Made by a program: the position numbers and the translations under genes. The notes beneath the pieces are model-generated. The model saw only the letters and a program-made list of their open reading frames with translations, made no database searches and had not been told where the DNA came from. A stretch of 64,000 nt of DNA, taken from NCBI GenBank assembly GCA_029261295.1, contig JAJDBP010000002.1, positions 310,001 through 374,000 of the forward strand, given 5' to 3'. This document shows, piece by piece, positions 39,445 to 49,829 of this stretch (positions within the stretch are counted from its first letter, which is position 1; every line of letters starts with the position of its first letter). This stretch comes from Nitrospirales bacterium. GTDB taxonomy: Bacteria > Nitrospirota > Nitrospiria > Nitrospirales > UBA8639.

Positions 39445-40635
39445 TTGATAATGGACCCTTTTTACAGAATTCAACGACTTCCTGGGTACGTCTTTACCCA
39501 AGTTCAAGACTTGAAGCTTCAAGCTCGAAAGCGAGGTGAGGATATTATTGATCTTGGAATGGGTAATCCTGATCAGCCAACTCCCCCTCATATTGTGGAG
39601 AAATTAATTGAAGCGGCTCAGAATGGACGAAATCACCGGTATTCGGCTTCCCGAGGTATTACTAAATTACGGCATGCGATTTGTGATTGGTATCAACGAA
39701 AATATGATGTCACGTTGGACCCAGAGACCGAATCGATCGTAACCCTAGGTGTCAAGGAAGGGTTAGCTCATCTTGCTTTGGCCATTGTGGGGCCTGGCGA
39801 TGTGGTTCTAGCACCGACTCCGACATACCCAATACACATGTATTGCGTCATTATTGCTGGAGGGGAAGTCCGTGGAGTGGGATTGGGCCCTGACACTGAT
39901 TTTTTTGAAAACCTCACGAAGGCTTTTAAGCAAACCCAACCGGCTCCGAAGGCCCTAATTATTAGTTTCCCCCACAATCCAACCACACAGGTGGTGGATC
40001 TCGAATTTTTCAAGAAAGTTGTTGAGTTTGCTTTGGAACACAATGTCTGGGTTATTCACGATTTAGCCTATGCCGACCTTGTATTTGATGGATATCGAGC
40101 TCCGAGTCTGTTGCAAATTCCTGAAGCAAAAAAAATTGGGGTAGAATTTTATTCGTTATCCAAAAGTTATAATATGCCTGGGTGGCGCGTTGGATTTTGT
40201 GTCGGAAATCCTGAACTCATTGGCGCGTTAACTCGCGTCAAAAGTTACTTGGATTATGGGATGTTTCAGCCGATTCAAATTGCCAGTATTATTGCCCTCA
40301 ATGGACCACAAGATTGTGTCAAAGATATTGTGGGATTGTATGAGCAACGACGAAATGCCTTGGTTCGTGGCCTTAATCGAATTGGATGGCCGATAGATTA
40401 TCCTCGTGCCACGATGTTTGCTTGGGCTAAAATCCCAGAACCTTATCTTGGGATGGGGTCATTAGAATTTTCCAAGTTCTTACTTCGTGAAGCCAAAGTT
40501 GCGGTGTCACCGGGCATCGGATTTGGTGAGGGCGGTGATGAATATGTACGGTTTGCCCTTGTTGAAAACCAACAGCGAATCTTTCAGGCTGTCCGTGGGA
40601 TTCGGCAGGCCTTGAAATTAGGAGAAGACACATAA
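39445..40635 (+). CDS. PLP-dependent aminotransferase (AlaC/DapL-like)
   Basis: [39 protein letters not shown]. Confidence 0.88.
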   Translation: MIMDPFYRIQRLPGYVFTQVQDLKLQARKRGEDIIDLGMGNPDQPTPPHIVEKLIEAAQNGRNHRYSASRGITKLRHAICDWYQRKYDVTLDPETESIVTLGVKEGLAHLALAIVGPGDVVLAPTPTYPIHMYCVIIAGGEVRGVGLGPDTDFFENLTKAFKQTQPAPKALIISFPHNPTTQVVDLEFFKKVVEFALEHNVWVIHDLAYADLVFDGYRAPSLLQIPEAKKIGVEFYSLSKSYNMPGWRVGFCVGNPELIGALTRVKSYLDYGMFQPIQIASIIALNGPQDCVKDIVGLYEQRRNALVRGLNRIGWPIDYPRATMFAWAKIPEPYLGMGSLEFSKFLLREAKVAVSPGIGFGEGGDEYVRFALVENQQRIFQAVRGIRQALKLGEDT

Positions 40636-41945
40636 TGAACCAGGCCGTGAAGGTAGGACTGATTGGGTTTGGCACCGTTGGTTCAGGTGTGGTGAAAATT
40701 CTGCAAGATAATGCCAGCCTCATTGCTCGGCGAGTTGGTCAAAGCGTGAATCTCGCCAAAATTGCGGATTTGGATATCACGACAGATCGAGGCGTAGCGG
40801 TGCCTTCAGGTGTTTTGACGACGAATGTCAATGATATTCTAGACGATCCTGAAATAGACATTGTAGTGGAATTGATCGGCGGTCATGTGCCTGCCAAGCG
40901 TTTCATTCTCCAAGCCTTATCAACCCAAAAAGGTGTTGTGACTGCAAATAAGGCCTTGTTAGCGGATCATGGTGAAGAAGTGTTTGAAGCGGCCTTTAAG
41001 TCAAAATCGGATCTGGGATTTGAAGCCAGTGTGGGTGGGGGAATCCCCATTATCCGATCGTTGACCGAAGGATTGGCAGGCAATCATCTAACGTCGATTA
41101 CCGGTATTATGAATGGAACATCAAACTATATTTTAACGAGAATGACTCAGGAGGGGCGAAATTTTGGTGATATTTTGCAAGAAGCCACACGAGAGGGCTA
41201 TGCAGAAGCTGACCCTTCCTTAGACATTGAGGGCATTGATGCCGCCCACAAATTGGTGATCATGGTAAACTTGGCTTATGGAACACCGGTGCCAATGGAT
41301 GCTGTGTACACCGAAGGCATTTCAAAAATTTCCACTGTGGATATTGCATTTGCCAGAGAATTGGGCTTTACCATTAAATTATTAGGAATTGCGAAATTTC
41401 AAGACCAAGTCATCGAGGCGCGTGTGCATCCGACTCTTGTTCCTACGGATTCTCCAATCGCCCAGGTCCATGGTGTGTATAACGCGATTCATTTAGTGGG
41501 TGACGCAGTGGGTGACATTGTCCTGTATGGGCAGGGTGCGGGCTCTCTACCCACGGCAAGTGCGGTAGTCGGGGATATTATTGATTTAGCTCGAAACCGA
41601 ATCAGGGGATCTTCTTCCAGGATACCGGCAACTTCTTTTCAATGGGAGTCTCGCCAACCCCTAACAATAAAGCCGATGCCGGATATAGAGAGTCGGTACT
41701 ATTTGCGTTGTATGGTCAAAGATGAACCGAGGGTCCTCTCGACTATTTCTGGTATTCTAGGCCAGCAGGGAATCAGTATTTCATCAGTCTTGCAAAAAGG
41801 CCGAAAACAAGGGCAGCCCGTTCCATTGATCATTTTGACTCATCATTCAAGTGAGCGTGGCATTCAATCGGCCCTTCAGGATATAAACGCCCTTTCAATC
41901 GTGGCAGAACCTACCACATTGCTAAGAATGGAAGGGGGAGAATAA
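40635..41945 (+). CDS. hom: homoserine dehydrogenase
   Basis: GLIGFGTVGSGVV, GIMNGTSNYILTRM, C-terminal ACT domain. Confidence 0.96.
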   Translation: MNQAVKVGLIGFGTVGSGVVKILQDNASLIARRVGQSVNLAKIADLDITTDRGVAVPSGVLTTNVNDILDDPEIDIVVELIGGHVPAKRFILQALSTQKGVVTANKALLADHGEEVFEAAFKSKSDLGFEASVGGGIPIIRSLTEGLAGNHLTSITGIMNGTSNYILTRMTQEGRNFGDILQEATREGYAEADPSLDIEGIDAAHKLVIMVNLAYGTPVPMDAVYTEGISKISTVDIAFARELGFTIKLLGIAKFQDQVIEARVHPTLVPTDSPIAQVHGVYNAIHLVGDAVGDIVLYGQGAGSLPTASAVVGDIIDLARNRIRGSSSRIPATSFQWESRQPLTIKPMPDIESRYYLRCMVKDEPRVLSTISGILGQQGISISSVLQKGRKQGQPVPLIILTHHSSERGIQSALQDINALSIVAEPTTLLRMEGGE

Positions 41946-41977
41946 ACCTTGGGCCAACTTTCGCCGATAAAGGCAGA

Positions 41978-43045
41978 ATGCGAACAATGATACCCTGGCG
42001 TGGAATAATTGAGGAGTACCGCAAATTCTTACCGGTGAGCGATCAGACTCCTATTGTGTCCTTGCAAGAGGGAAATACTCCTCTCATTCCTGCTACACGT
42101 TTGGCTAAGACCATTTGCCCTGGGAGAGAGCTCTTTTTAAAAATAGAAGGTGCCAATCCTACAGGGTCGTTTAAAGACAGAGGTATGACCATGGCGGTTT
42201 CTAAGGCCATGGAAAAGAAAGCCAAAGGCTTGATGTGTGCATCAACTGGCAACACTTCAGCCGCTGCCGCGGCCTATGCAGCTAAAGCTGGGCTGCCAGC
42301 CTATGTCGTTGTTCCTGCTGGGAAGATTGCTTTAGGAAAACTGACTCAAGCACTCATGCATGGCGCCAGGGTTATCCAAATAGAGGGAAACTTTGATCAG
42401 GCCCTCACAATTGTCAAAGCGCTCTGTGAGGAAACGGCAATTGAATTGGTCAATTCCATAAATCCCTTTCGGTTGGAAGGTCAAAAAACAGCGGCTATGG
42501 AAGTATGTGATCAACTTGGGGGTGCCCCCGTGATTCATGCGTTACCAGTTGGCAATGCCGGAAATATTACGGCCTATTGGCGTGGCTATTGCGAATATAA
42601 AGAGGCTGGACAAACGCAAGGTTTGCCTCGTATGTTTGGGTTCCAAGCTGAGGGAGCTGCTCCTCTTGTCAGAGGCCATGTTGTGGATTCACCTCAAACG
42701 GTAGCCTCCGCAATTCGTATTGGAAATCCTGCAAGTTGGACCTTTGCCCTTCAAGCCGTTGAAGAATCAGATGGATGCCTTCACATGGTTTCCGATGAGG
42801 AAATCCTTCAGGCCTATCAAATGGTCGCTTGTGAAGAAGGTGTATTTTGTGAGCCGGCCTCGGCCGCGTCTCTTGCTGGAGTTTACAAGCTTAATCGGGA
42901 AGGCCTCTTACCTCCCGAAGGTCCTATCGTCTGTACGTTAACCGGCCATGGGTTGAAAGATCCTGATACCGGATTGTCTGTCTCCTATCGACCGGTAACG
43001 GTTCCTGCAACTCGTGAAGCTGTTGCCGCCCAATTAACGGCCTAA
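41978..43045 (+). CDS. thrC: threonine synthase
   Basis: EGNTPLIPATRL, EGANPTGSFKDRGMTMA. Confidence 0.96.
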   Translation: MRTMIPWRGIIEEYRKFLPVSDQTPIVSLQEGNTPLIPATRLAKTICPGRELFLKIEGANPTGSFKDRGMTMAVSKAMEKKAKGLMCASTGNTSAAAAAYAAKAGLPAYVVVPAGKIALGKLTQALMHGARVIQIEGNFDQALTIVKALCEETAIELVNSINPFRLEGQKTAAMEVCDQLGGAPVIHALPVGNAGNITAYWRGYCEYKEAGQTQGLPRMFGFQAEGAAPLVRGHVVDSPQTVASAIRIGNPASWTFALQAVEESDGCLHMVSDEEILQAYQMVACEEGVFCEPASAASLAGVYKLNREGLLPPEGPIVCTLTGHGLKDPDTGLSVSYRPVTVPATREAVAAQLTA

Positions 43046-43114
43046 TCGTTTTATGTGCGTATTACCCAAACGCTAACGCTCCAACAATGAATCCTAAACA
43101 GTGAGGCAAGGATC

Positions 43115-44350
43115 GTGAAGAAAACGATCATGGTTCACATCGATGGCATGTCTGCTCATTCCTTTGAGGAGTTGGGCACTCGTACTATTTTGCAAGCGGC
43201 CAATATCCCGCATTTTGACCATTTGGCCCAACATGGTGAATTGGGGCATTTAGGAATTCCTCATGAATCTCGTGCTTTTGCCGGAGAATTGGCTTTTTTA
43301 GGTCTGTTAGGTTATGAGACGCAGAAATGGTATGGCGGCCCTGGAGCCTTTGAAGCCATGAATTTAGAAGTGGTTCTCGATCGAAATGACGTGGCCTTTT
43401 TGTGTGACTTTGTGACATTGCGGGCCGAAGATGGTTGGGGAGATGGGAAAAAACTTGGACCAGCCTTAGTGATGGATGATGTGTCTGGTGGAGAGTTGGA
43501 GACTGAAGAGGCACGCGAATTAATTGATGCCATTAACGAACAATTAGTGTCAGAAAATATTCAGTTTTATTTCGGGCATCATGCCCGTCATCTCATGGTT
43601 TGGGTCGGTGGAAACGTTAAAATTGGTTGCCGGAATCCCCAGGAAGCTTTAGGCCAATCCATTGAGCCGTATCTCCCAACAGGAGAGGGGACTCAAATAT
43701 TGCGCGAATTTATGGAAGCCTCTCGTATGATTCTGCGGCATCACTCCGTGAATCAAGAGCGGGTCAATGCTGGGTTGAAGCCAGCAAATTGCTTGTGGCC
43801 ATGGGGACAGAGTAAGCCGGTAGAATTGACGCCGTTGATAGAACGGTGGCCAATCGAAGGTACGGTGGTTTCACAGAGTGGGCCGTATCGTGGGGTTGCT
43901 TTGGCCAGCGGCCTCAAGGTGGTCAAGTCTGAAGATCTTGAGGAGAGTCAACCAGAACCGTTAGGACAAATGGCAAAATTGGCTTCAATGATTTTGGAAA
44001 AACAGGATTTGGCCTGTCTCCATATTCCCTTCTTTTCTTTGTTTCCTAGTCATCGATTGTCCGAACAAGCTGGGATGGTTGTAGAATATCTGGAAAAAAT
44101 TGATGAATATCTCGTTAAATCGTTACAGCAATTCTGTTCGGAAAATGGGAATACTCAGCTTTTTGTCGTGATCACTCCAGGGGCCGGAAATTCGAAAGAG
44201 GGTTCCTCTTCCCCCGCGCCGTTTGTGCTGTATGAAGAGCAAAAAGCTGATAAGCCGATTTCTGAGATAGCGTTTCATGAACATGCAGCTTCGCAGGGTC
44301 CTATTCAACGTGCAGGTAATTTTTTTGATCGGTTTTTCGGGGGGAAATAG
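43115..44350 (+). CDS. ApgM-like (cofactor-independent phosphoglycerate mutase superfamily) protein, degenerate active site
   Basis: Colinear ApgM-like segments: [50 protein letters not shown]; catalytic residues appear substituted. Confidence 0.75.
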   Translation: MKKTIMVHIDGMSAHSFEELGTRTILQAANIPHFDHLAQHGELGHLGIPHESRAFAGELAFLGLLGYETQKWYGGPGAFEAMNLEVVLDRNDVAFLCDFVTLRAEDGWGDGKKLGPALVMDDVSGGELETEEARELIDAINEQLVSENIQFYFGHHARHLMVWVGGNVKIGCRNPQEALGQSIEPYLPTGEGTQILREFMEASRMILRHHSVNQERVNAGLKPANCLWPWGQSKPVELTPLIERWPIEGTVVSQSGPYRGVALASGLKVVKSEDLEESQPEPLGQMAKLASMILEKQDLACLHIPFFSLFPSHRLSEQAGMVVEYLEKIDEYLVKSLQQFCSENGNTQLFVVITPGAGNSKEGSSSPAPFVLYEEQKADKPISEIAFHEHAASQGPIQRAGNFFDRFFGGK

Positions 44351-44355
44351 CTGCT

Positions 44356-45582
44356 ATGGCTTGTTATGTTCAGAAATTTGGTGGGACGTCGGTAGGAAGT
44401 ATCGAGCGTATTCAACACGTGGCTCAGCTTATTGATAAAACCTATCGCGCAGGGCACCAATTAGTGGTGGTCTTATCTGCCATGAGTGGGGAGACGGATA
44501 GGCTTACGAAAATGGCGAGGGAAGTTAGTGCGGATCCTGATGATCGAGAATTAGATGTCTTGCTCTCTTCAGGGGAACGGGTGACGATTGCACTGATGGC
44601 CATGATGCTAAGGAATCTTGGTGTGAAGGCACGATCTTTTACCGGACGACAAGTGGGTATCGTGACAGATGGGGCCCACACCAAGGCTCGGGTTTCCCGC
44701 GTCGATACCCAAAGGGTCTTGGCTGCCTTAAAAGAGGGGGTTGTGCCTATTGTGGCAGGGTTTCAGGGTATTAATGAAGCCTCTGATGTGACGACCCTGG
44801 GACGTGGAGGGTCAGATCTCACCGCAGTGGTCCTAGCCGCCGCGCTTCATGCCGAGACGTGTTTTATTTATACTGATGTGGATGGGGTGTATACCGCTGA
44901 TCCCAATATGGTGCCGACGGCTCGTCGATTGGAAAAAATCTCGTATGAGGAAATGTTAGAATTAGCCAGTTTAGGAGCCAAAGTTTTACAAACACGCTCC
45001 GTGGAGCTGGCCGCGAAACATCAGGTTCCTATGGAAGTGCGATCCAGCTTTCAGGACGGACCGGGAACCCGTGTGGTAAAAGAGGATGCTGATATGGAAC
45101 AAGTCTTAGTTTCAGGGGTAACTGGAGATCGAAATCAGGCCAAAATTACCGTGATTGGGGTCCCGGATCAGCCGGGTATTGCGGCGAAAATGTTTGTGGC
45201 CATTGCGGCAGCCGGGATCAATGTTGATATGATTATTCAAAATGTGAGCCAGGAGTCTTTGACGGACATTTCCTTTACCGTGCCAAGGGGAGATCTCAAG
45301 GCCGCGACCAGTCTGGTTCAAGACCTTGCCAAAGAGGTGGGCGCTCGAACCTTTGAAGTGAATGAAGCTATTGCCAAGGTCTCGTTAGTGGGAGTGGGAA
45401 TGCGGTCTCATTCAGGGGTAGCGGCAAGGATGTTCGCAACCCTTTCTCGAGATGGGATTAATATTATGATGATCAGTACCTCAGAAATAAAAATTTCTTG
45501 TGTGATTGAAGAGAAATATATGGAATCGGCGGTTCGGGGATTACACCAGGAATTCGAATTAGAAAAGCCTACAATCGTTTAA
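44356..45582 (+). CDS. lysC: aspartate kinase
   Basis: [25 protein letters not shown]; two ACT domains. Confidence 0.97.
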   Translation: MACYVQKFGGTSVGSIERIQHVAQLIDKTYRAGHQLVVVLSAMSGETDRLTKMAREVSADPDDRELDVLLSSGERVTIALMAMMLRNLGVKARSFTGRQVGIVTDGAHTKARVSRVDTQRVLAALKEGVVPIVAGFQGINEASDVTTLGRGGSDLTAVVLAAALHAETCFIYTDVDGVYTADPNMVPTARRLEKISYEEMLELASLGAKVLQTRSVELAAKHQVPMEVRSSFQDGPGTRVVKEDADMEQVLVSGVTGDRNQAKITVIGVPDQPGIAAKMFVAIAAAGINVDMIIQNVSQESLTDISFTVPRGDLKAATSLVQDLAKEVGARTFEVNEAIAKVSLVGVGMRSHSGVAARMFATLSRDGINIMMISTSEIKISCVIEEKYMESAVRGLHQEFELEKPTIV

Positions 45583-45638
45583 AACAAGACCTCTTGTATG
45601 AATGCCTCTAGAGGGGTTGATCGGCAAAATTGAGTTCA

Positions 45639-47231
45639 ATGCTTCAGAATCAAAATATTGAAATTTATGATACGACTTTGCGAGATGGGTCGCAGGCCGA
45701 AGACGTGAGTTTTTCGGTGGAAGATAAGGTTCGTATTACTCTCAAGTTGGATGAATTGGGCGTTCATTTCATTGAGGGCGGGTGGCCTGGAGCCAATCCA
45801 AAAGATATCGAATTTTTCCAAGTTATCAAAGCCACTCCGCTTCAACAGGCAAAAATTGTGGCGTTCGGGTCGACGAGGAAAGCTAAAAACTCTGCCAAAG
45901 AAGATCCCACACTTGAGGCTCTGCTTTCCGCTGAAACTGACATTGTGACCATTTTTGGCAAAAGCTGGACGTTGCACGTAACTGAGGCTCTGAGTACGAC
46001 CTTAGACACAAATTTGGAACTCATCGCGGATTCGATTACCTTTCTCAGGTCAAAAGGTCGGCAGGTGTTTTATGATGCCGAACACTTTTTTGATGGCTAT
46101 AAGGCCGATCCCACTTATGCTATGAAAACCCTTGAGGCAGCGATGAAAGCCGGAGCGGAACGCCTGGTATTGTGTGATACCAATGGGGGAACCATGCCTT
46201 GGGAGATTCGGGAGATTGTCTCCGTAGTCAAAGAGGGGTGCTCGGTACCGTTAGGGATTCATGCTCACAATGATGCGGAAATGGGCGTTGCGAATTCCCT
46301 AGTGGCGGTGGAAGCGGGTGTCTCCCATGTTCAGGGAACGATCAATGGCATTGGCGAGCGATGTGGTAATGCAAATCTCTGTTCCATTATGGCGAATTTG
46401 GAATTGAAAATGGGCCGGACCGCATTGGGGGATGGAAAATTATCCAACCTCAGGATGATTTCTCATTATGTGGCGGAAATGGCCAATCTTTTGCCAAATA
46501 AACGACAACCGTATGTGGGAGATACGGCGTTTGCCCATAAGGGGGGAGTTCATATTCATGCGGTGCAAAAAAACCCTCTGACGTATGAGCATGTACAACC
46601 GGAAGAAGTCGGCAATCAACGGAGAGTGCTTATTTCAGATAACAGTGGTCGCAGCGCAGTCTTTAATAAGATTGGGACTTTTGGGGTGGATCTTCCCCAG
46701 GATAATCCCAAAGTTCAGGAACTTTTAGGTTCTTTAAAAAACTTGGAATATGAAGGCTATCAATTTGAAGGTGCTGAAGGATCATTTGAATTACTGGTAC
46801 GTGAAGCCCTTGGAACTCATACCCCATCCTTCGAATTGCTAGGCTGTCGTATTATTGTCGAAAAACGAAAAACTGATGAAGAATCACTATCTGAAGCCAC
46901 CATTAAGGTCAAAGTAGGCGAGGTTGTTGAACATACGGCAGCGGTAGGAGATGGCCCAGTTAATGCGCTTGATCATGCCCTGCGAAAAGCCCTCGAGAAA
47001 TTTTACCCTCAATTGCGGGAGGTCAAACTTCTTGACTATAAGGTGCGAGTGTTAACAGGGCGCCGGGGGACGGGTTCTCGGGTCCGAGTATTAATTGAAT
47101 CGGGTGACCAGAAGGAAAAATGGGGGACGGTTGGGGTATCCGAGAATATAATTGAAGCGAGTTGGCAGGCTTTGGCTGATAGTATTGAATATAAATTAAT
47201 GAAAGAGCAGGAATTGAAGCCCAAGTCTTAA
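45639..47231 (+). CDS. cimA: citramalate synthase
   Basis: [47 protein letters not shown]; LeuA-type C-terminal domain. Confidence 0.93.
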   Translation: MLQNQNIEIYDTTLRDGSQAEDVSFSVEDKVRITLKLDELGVHFIEGGWPGANPKDIEFFQVIKATPLQQAKIVAFGSTRKAKNSAKEDPTLEALLSAETDIVTIFGKSWTLHVTEALSTTLDTNLELIADSITFLRSKGRQVFYDAEHFFDGYKADPTYAMKTLEAAMKAGAERLVLCDTNGGTMPWEIREIVSVVKEGCSVPLGIHAHNDAEMGVANSLVAVEAGVSHVQGTINGIGERCGNANLCSIMANLELKMGRTALGDGKLSNLRMISHYVAEMANLLPNKRQPYVGDTAFAHKGGVHIHAVQKNPLTYEHVQPEEVGNQRRVLISDNSGRSAVFNKIGTFGVDLPQDNPKVQELLGSLKNLEYEGYQFEGAEGSFELLVREALGTHTPSFELLGCRIIVEKRKTDEESLSEATIKVKVGEVVEHTAAVGDGPVNALDHALRKALEKFYPQLREVKLLDYKVRVLTGRRGTGSRVRVLIESGDQKEKWGTVGVSENIIEASWQALADSIEYKLMKEQELKPKS

Positions 47232-47388
47232 TGCGTCCAGTTGTAGGTAGCGATGGGTCAATAGAAAATCATTTCTTCTTGACAACAATCATGAGTGTCG
47301 TTACGTTCTGCCATTCAAGACCGCTGGGAGAGAGGACAGGTCGTCCCTTTTTACTCCTTTCACAATCATTTGCCAGGGGGTATTGATT

Positions 47389-47688
47389 ATGCGAAAGGCG
47401 GACATCGCCGATATTATCACCGAAACCGCCGGGATTCAAAAGTCGGAATCTATGGAAATGGTGGAGCAGGTCTTAGATTTAATTAAGGCGATGCTTCAGC
47501 AAGGTGAGGTGGTCAAAATTGCAGGGTTTGGTAATTTTGTGGTTCGAAGTAAGGGGGAGCGCAAAGGGCGAAACCCACGGACCGGAGAGGAAATTGCCAT
47601 TACCCCTCGACGGGTCGTGTCCTTTAGGCCAAGCGCCCTCTTTAAGCAATATGTCAACTCCGATGGCCAAGGTCAGAGCGTATCATGA
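47389..47688 (+). CDS. HU/IHF-family DNA-binding protein (IHF-alpha-like)
   Basis: VKIAGFGNFVVRSKGERKGRNPRTGEEIAITPRRVVSFRPS. Confidence 0.93.
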   Translation: MRKADIADIITETAGIQKSESMEMVEQVLDLIKAMLQQGEVVKIAGFGNFVVRSKGERKGRNPRTGEEIAITPRRVVSFRPSALFKQYVNSDGQGQSVS

Positions 47689-47705
47689 TTATGGTGTGAA
47701 CGAGT

Positions 47706-48056
47706 ATGGCCGCGGGCACGAAACACGAAGAAAAAACTGGATATAAGATTGGGGAAGTCGCCTCGTTAACGAATCTTCCTGCCTATGTGCTGCGGTTTTG
47801 GGAATCCGAATTTATATTTTTGAAGCCCAAAAAAAGCCAGGGTAAGCATCGGGTCTATACTAAAACGGATATCGAAACAATTTTTGAAATCAAACGAATG
47901 TTGTATGAGGAAGGTTATACTATTGCCGGGTTGAAACGATTTTGGTATCGCAAGAAAAAAGGCGGGAAATCGGTTCAAATACCCAAGGATCGAGTGGAAA
48001 AAGCCAAATCGGAACTGCAAGGAATCCTGAAGCTGTTAGATCGCCAATCGGCGTAA
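47706..48056 (+). CDS. MerR-family regulator
   Basis: [24 protein letters not shown]...[30 protein letters not shown]. Confidence 0.92.
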   Translation: MAAGTKHEEKTGYKIGEVASLTNLPAYVLRFWESEFIFLKPKKSQGKHRVYTKTDIETIFEIKRMLYEEGYTIAGLKRFWYRKKKGGKSVQIPKDRVEKAKSELQGILKLLDRQSA

Positions 48057-48097
48057 AGATTGGTACCCAGGTAAAGAAAAGATATGACACTATTTGG

Positions 48098-48174
48098 CGG
48101 GGCGTAGCGCAGCCCGGTAGCGCACTCGCTTGGGGTGCGAGAGGTCGGCCGTTCAAATCGGCTCGCCCCGACCA
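48098..48174 (+). tRNA. tRNA-Pro (GGG)
   Basis: CGGGGCGTAGCGCAGCCCGGTAGCGCACTCGCTTGGGGTGCGAGAGGTCGGCCGTTCAAATCGGCTCGCCCCGACCA. Confidence 0.96.
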
Positions 48175-48252
48175 AATTTTTCAGTAGGAAGTCAAAAGAG
48201 AACAACGAGGAGGAAAAGTCTCCTCAAGAAGACAGGGAAATGTTTGCCAGCG

Positions 48253-48507
48253 CTAACTCTGCAAGTCTTCATCCTCAATCAGCTCTTCACTGTCAGGCAT
48301 CCCGTAGGCAATGAACTTCGCATACGAAAGATAGATTTGGCTGCTGTCTCGTATCGCTGTTGAGCCAGCCTTCATACGCTCGAATTTTACCTGGTCTGCT
48401 GGGTCCTCACTTTTTTGGAGAGTTCCCACGTAGTCTCCAAGCAACATTGAGTAGCGTTGCATGGCCTGCTCAATTTCCATATAAGCTTGCATGATGTCTT
48501 CTTGCAT
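48253..48507 (-). CDS. small hypothetical protein (84 aa)
   Basis: Complete ORF with plausible amphipathic composition; RBS-like GGAGGAACG upstream on minus strand. Confidence 0.5.
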   Translation of the reverse strand: MQEDIMQAYMEIEQAMQRYSMLLGDYVGTLQKSEDPADQVKFERMKAGSTAIRDSSQIYLSYAKFIAYGMPDSEELIEDEDLQS

Positions 48508-48755
48508 TAACGTTCCTCCACAAAGATAATCGTCACCTTACAAAAGCGGGTTCATTTGGTCAACTTTCGCTGGAATAATGGCCGCCCTCGGCCCGTCGTT
48601 TTTGGAGACTGAGTTCGAGTAAGTAGAGAGGCTTCTCCATTCATAATGTTTGACCGGTTTTTCAAGGATTCAGTAGAATGGCCTAGCTGAGCTGGAATAC
48701 CTTGACGTAAGCGGTATCCAATAAGAAAGGGCGCCCTGCCTTCTCAGTCCTTTCC

Positions 48756-49529
48756 ATGAACAACCTTTCCCTTCCATGGATTTCAGTCGTTATACCCATC
48801 AAAGATGAACGGGACAACATTCCTTTATTAGTGAGCCAATTGCTCAAATTTTTTGAGGGTCGTGCGGAAAGTGTAGCCGCTCCCTTTGAACTGATTTTAG
48901 TGGATGATGGGAGCACCGATGGCAGTGAGACGTTGTTGGATGAGTTGGTTATGCAATCTCCATCGGTGAGAGTCATTCACTTGGACAAAAATCATGGGCA
49001 GACGGCAGCCTTTGATGCGGGGTTCCGCCAGGCAAAAGGGGAACTTATTGCCACGATGGATGGCGACTTGCAGTATGATCCAAATGATTTTGCAAACCTG
49101 TTACCATTAGTGAACCAATTTGATTTAGTCTGTGGTCAACGGGCCGCTCGACACGACAATATGGTGCGACGGTGGTCATCAAAAATTGCCAATTTCGTGC
49201 GGAATTGGGTCGTTCATGACGGGATTTCTGATACAGGATGTTCGTTGAAAATATTTCGCAGAGCGGTGGTCGAGCGAATCCCGTTGTTTAAAAATATGCA
49301 TCGCTTTTTCCCTGCATTAGCGCAGATGTATGGGTTTACCGTAGCAGAAATTCCTGTGCAGCATTTTCCTCGAGCCCATGGCGTATCAAAATATGGAGTC
49401 GGCAATCGATTGTTTGTAGGTCTCTATGATTTGTTGGCTGTTCGATGGATGCAGAAACGCTGTCTGAACTTTACTATGCGAGAGTCCAATCCTTCACGCT
49501 CAAATGAGTGCCCCAAGAGTGATAGCTAA
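48756..49529 (+). CDS. family 2 glycosyltransferase (dolichol-phosphate mannosyltransferase/ArnC-like)
   Basis: SVVIPIKDERDNIPLL, ELILVDDGSTDGS, ATMDGDLQYDP. Confidence 0.93.
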   Translation: MNNLSLPWISVVIPIKDERDNIPLLVSQLLKFFEGRAESVAAPFELILVDDGSTDGSETLLDELVMQSPSVRVIHLDKNHGQTAAFDAGFRQAKGELIATMDGDLQYDPNDFANLLPLVNQFDLVCGQRAARHDNMVRRWSSKIANFVRNWVVHDGISDTGCSLKIFRRAVVERIPLFKNMHRFFPALAQMYGFTVAEIPVQHFPRAHGVSKYGVGNRLFVGLYDLLAVRWMQKRCLNFTMRESNPSRSNECPKSDS

Positions 49530-49532
49530 GGG

Positions 49533-49829
49533 ATGGATTTTACTTCGCTGACAACGGAAGAACTCGTATGGTTAGGTATTGGCTTTTTAGGACAAAGTCT
49601 CTTTTTTTCTCGGTGGTTGCTGCAATGGGCCTCATCAGAACGGCGTGAAGAAAGTCATATTCCGGTTTCGTTTTGGTATATGAGTTTAATCGGCAGTATC
49701 ATCGTGTTGGCTTATGCCCTTCATCGAGTGGATCCAGTTTTTATCGCAGGGCAGAGTGTTGGAACCGTCGTCTATGTGCGTAACCTAATTCTTCTCTATC
49801 GTTCGAAGAAGCGAGCGATGAGTGGATAA
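49533..49829 (+). CDS. lipid-A-biosynthesis N-terminal domain (LABN) protein
   Basis: GQSLFFSRWLLQWASSERREESHIPVSFWYMSLIGS. Confidence 0.9.
   Translation: MDFTSLTTEELVWLGIGFLGQSLFFSRWLLQWASSERREESHIPVSFWYMSLIGSIIVLAYALHRVDPVFIAGQSVGTVVYVRNLILLYRSKKRAMSG

Noticed and set aside
47279-47307. Possible promoter TTGACA-N17-TACGTT upstream of the IHF-like gene
   Set aside because: The -10 match is poor; not enough support to list as a feature.
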